Part shown: piece by piece, positions 6,185 to 7,275 of the stretch | Numbering within the stretch: position 1 is the first letter of the stretch | How the letters are laid out: each line of letters starts with the position of its first letter | Assembly: GCA_020061285.1 (NCBI GenBank) | Contig: JAGUYQ010000066.1 | Location: 1 to 7,275 of the forward strand | Length of the DNA stretch: 7,275 nt | Source of the DNA: Betaproteobacteria bacterium | GTDB taxonomy: Bacteria; Pseudomonadota; Gammaproteobacteria; Burkholderiales; UBA9220 | Direction: 5' to 3' | The notes under the pieces: model-generated | The model's database searches: none | What the model was told of the DNA's origin: nothing | The model's input: only the letters and a program-made list of their open reading frames with translations | Program-made: the position numbers and the translations under genes

Positions 6185-6997
6185 TCAAGTCTTGCCGAGC
6201 CATAGGGCCATCAGGGCGGCCCGGTTGTTGACGCCGTACTTGCGGTAAATGGAAGTGACGTAGCCGTGGGTGGTGTGATGGCTCTGTCCCTGGGCGGCGG
6301 CGATTTCCTTCTCGCTTTGGCCGCTCAGCAGGCCATGCAGCACTTGCCGTTCCACGGGGGTGAGGGGGGCGTTGGCTACCAGCAGGCCGTGGCTCAGCAT
6401 CTGCTGGCGGAGGAACCATTTGAGGCCGCGCAGGGCGTAGGCGACAACCTCCCGCTCTTCTTCCGTGAAAGGCGGGTGATCGGTGTGGCGTTTGATGCCG
6501 AAGTAGGACTCGGTGTCTTCGTTGATGGGGATGCCCGCCCAGATGGTGTCGGTAATGCCGACACCGTGGTAATGGTCGCGGCAATAGTCGGATTCGAACC
6601 ACCCGGGCGACACCAGGTCCACCAGCCGGTTGACCCGGAAAGTGCCCGCGCCGGCGACGTTGCGCAGGATTGTTTCGTCCACGTCGCCGGTCTCCAGTTT
6701 CTCGGTTTGTTCCCGGACGGCGTCGAGCATGGGGCGCGTCGGCTGCATGTGGACGACGGTGCGGGGCCGCCAGCCGTTGACCGGATCGCCGGGGAAATTC
6801 CCGGCCAGCCGCACGGCACCCACCCAGACGGCGTTCTGTGCCTCGACCAAGTCGCACAGTTCGGCCATCAGGTGGCGGAGCGCCTCGTCGGCCTGGGAAG
6901 CCTCGAAGTCGGCCAGCTTGTCCCACAGGGCGTGGGTGCGTTCGTGATGGTTTTCTTTGGGCGGCAAGGGCAACGTTCTTTTTGATGAAGAATGCAT
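6185..6997 (-). CDS. LuxR-family transcriptional regulator, about 270 aa
   Basis: The C-terminal 60 residues are a LuxR/GerE helix-turn-helix: PLTPVERQVLHGLLSGQSEK, then EIA, and a recognition region ending VTSIYRKYGVNNRAALMA (about 211-263). The N-terminal part (about 20-200) is a ligand- or signal-sensing region of GAF/PAS-like character, including GVGITDTIWAGIPINEDTES and a closing PFTEEEREVVAYALRGLKWF helix. It does not show the WxxxY...DP pattern I would expect of an acyl-homoserine-lactone binder, so the signal is unknown, and no receiver domain is present. The start is uncertain. ATG 6997 (270 aa) and ATG 7012 (275 aa) both lack a clear Shine-Dalgarno, and the frame runs open further upstream only because it crosses the divergent rhodanese gene. 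It is divergent from that gene and co-directional with the inverse autotransporter gene, which suggests it controls the latter. Confidence 0.9.
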   Translation of the reverse strand: MHSSSKRTLPLPPKENHHERTHALWDKLADFEASQADEALRHLMAELCDLVEAQNAVWVGAVRLAGNFPGDPVNGWRPRTVVHMQPTRPMLDAVREQTEKLETGDVDETILRNVAGAGTFRVNRLVDLVSPGWFESDYCRDHYHGVGITDTIWAGIPINEDTESYFGIKRHTDHPPFTEEEREVVAYALRGLKWFLRQQMLSHGLLVANAPLTPVERQVLHGLLSGQSEKEIAAAQGQSHHTTHGYVTSIYRKYGVNNRAALMALWLGKT

Positions 6998-7070
6998 AAA
7001 GTGTAAACGCATAGCGTGGGTTTTATCCAACCACCCATCCCCCACTCGGGTTATTGCGGTGGCGGCGGGG

Positions 7071-7099
7071 TATTTGTAAAAATAAGACTTTTCTAATAT
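7071..7099 (+). promoter_or_regulatory. AT-rich divergent promoter region, candidate promoter of the rhodanese gene
   Basis: The roughly 100 bases between the regulator and the rhodanese gene contain an AT-rich island. TAATAT (7094-7099) is a plausible -10, only 15 bases before ATG 7115, with TATTTG (7071-7076) a weak -35 at 17-base spacing. The leader would be about 10 bases or less, so the true promoter may be slightly upstream. No convincing promoter for the regulator is visible on the other strand, though the same island could serve it. Confidence 0.25.
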
Positions 7100-7114
7100 T
7101 GACGGAGTCGATTC

Positions 7115-7275
7115 ATGGCAGTGACCCCCCACGATTTGGTTGTGGAAGCCAAGTCCCAGATCAAAGAAGTCAATTGCGGCGATGCTCAGACCCTGCTGGG
7201 CAAGCGCGTGATTCTCGACGTGCGCGAGTACGACGAATATTCCGCCGGCCACCTCCCCGGCGCCATCAACATTCC
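7115..7275 (+). CDS. Rhodanese-like domain protein, 3'-truncated by the window edge
   Basis: It starts at ATG 7115 with GGAG (7104-7107) seven bases upstream. The 53 residues visible begin MAVTPHDLVVEAKSQIKEV and reach VILDVREYDEYSAGHLPGAI, which is the classic first half of a rhodanese domain: the DVRE turn followed by E-x-x-x-GH-x-PGAIN. Such domains carry sulfur on a cysteine, or act as regulatory/binding modules when the cysteine is absent. The active-site loop lies beyond the window, so activity cannot be judged. No signal peptide is seen, which suggests a small cytoplasmic single-domain protein. It is transcribed away from the LuxR-type regulator and is probably not part of that cassette. 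Confidence 0.9.
   Translation, partial: MAVTPHDLVVEAKSQIKEVNCGDAQTLLGKRVILDVREYDEYSAGHLPGAINI

Noticed and set aside
6266..6985. Plus-strand open frame of 239 codons opposite the regulator
   Set aside because: The opposite strand encodes a recognisable LuxR helix-turn-helix. This frame has no domain and no ribosome-binding site.
6998..7252. Upstream extension of the LuxR-type regulator to a 355-aa product
   Set aside because: The extension runs antisense through the rhodanese gene and the AT-rich divergent promoter region. Its residues (MAGGIFVVLAHVENHAL...) match no part of the regulator family.

Overview
This 7.3 kb window is GC-rich bacterial chromosome, most likely from a betaproteobacterium. 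The best hint is the AspRS C-terminus (a '[15 protein letters not shown]' stretch followed by '[14 protein letters not shown]'), with high-GC codon use and Gram-negative outer-membrane machinery in agreement. A Rhodocyclales-like origin is plausible, but I cannot prove it from sequence alone.

Layout. The left edge (1-1471, +) is the 3' four-fifths of aspS, closed by a 30-bp perfect-palindrome terminator. A roughly 300-base non-coding stretch follows. It holds a second hairpin, a -24/-12 (sigma-54-like) promoter match and a 5'-UTR hairpin, all leading into an unrecognised 282-aa protein gene (1771-2619, +). That gene ends at a terminator shaped to work in both directions, because the next gene converges on it. 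From 2761 to about 7012 three genes lie head-to-tail on the minus strand. In transcription order they are a LuxR-type regulator (6997-6185), an inverse autotransporter with an intimin/invasin-type beta-barrel and a beta-helix passenger (6072-4444), and a DUF4157 polymorphic-toxin/effector-like protein (4374-2761). At the right edge (7115-7275, +) a rhodanese-domain gene starts divergently from the regulator and runs off the window.

The minus-strand trio is the interesting part, and it reads as an accessory cassette set between housekeeping-like genes. The regulator is followed after 112 bases by the surface protein. A perfect CCTAATTAGG palindrome lies just after the regulator's stop codon, about 43 bases upstream of the predicted start of transcription of the surface-protein gene. 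That is the position where LuxR-type activators usually bind. The surface protein is followed after 69 bases by the DUF4157 protein with no convincing terminator between them, so the two are probably co-transcribed. The DUF4157 protein has a GC-rich conserved N-terminal half with an HEAWH zincin motif. Its markedly AT-richer C-terminal half matches no family I know and ends in three lysine/arginine clusters resembling eukaryotic nuclear-localisation signals. No immunity gene is visible beside it. My working hypothesis is a regulated surface adhesin plus a secreted effector aimed at a non-self, possibly eukaryotic, target. No contractile-injection structural genes are in this window, so the delivery route is unknown.

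I saw no tRNA, rRNA, CRISPR array, insertion sequence or integrase.
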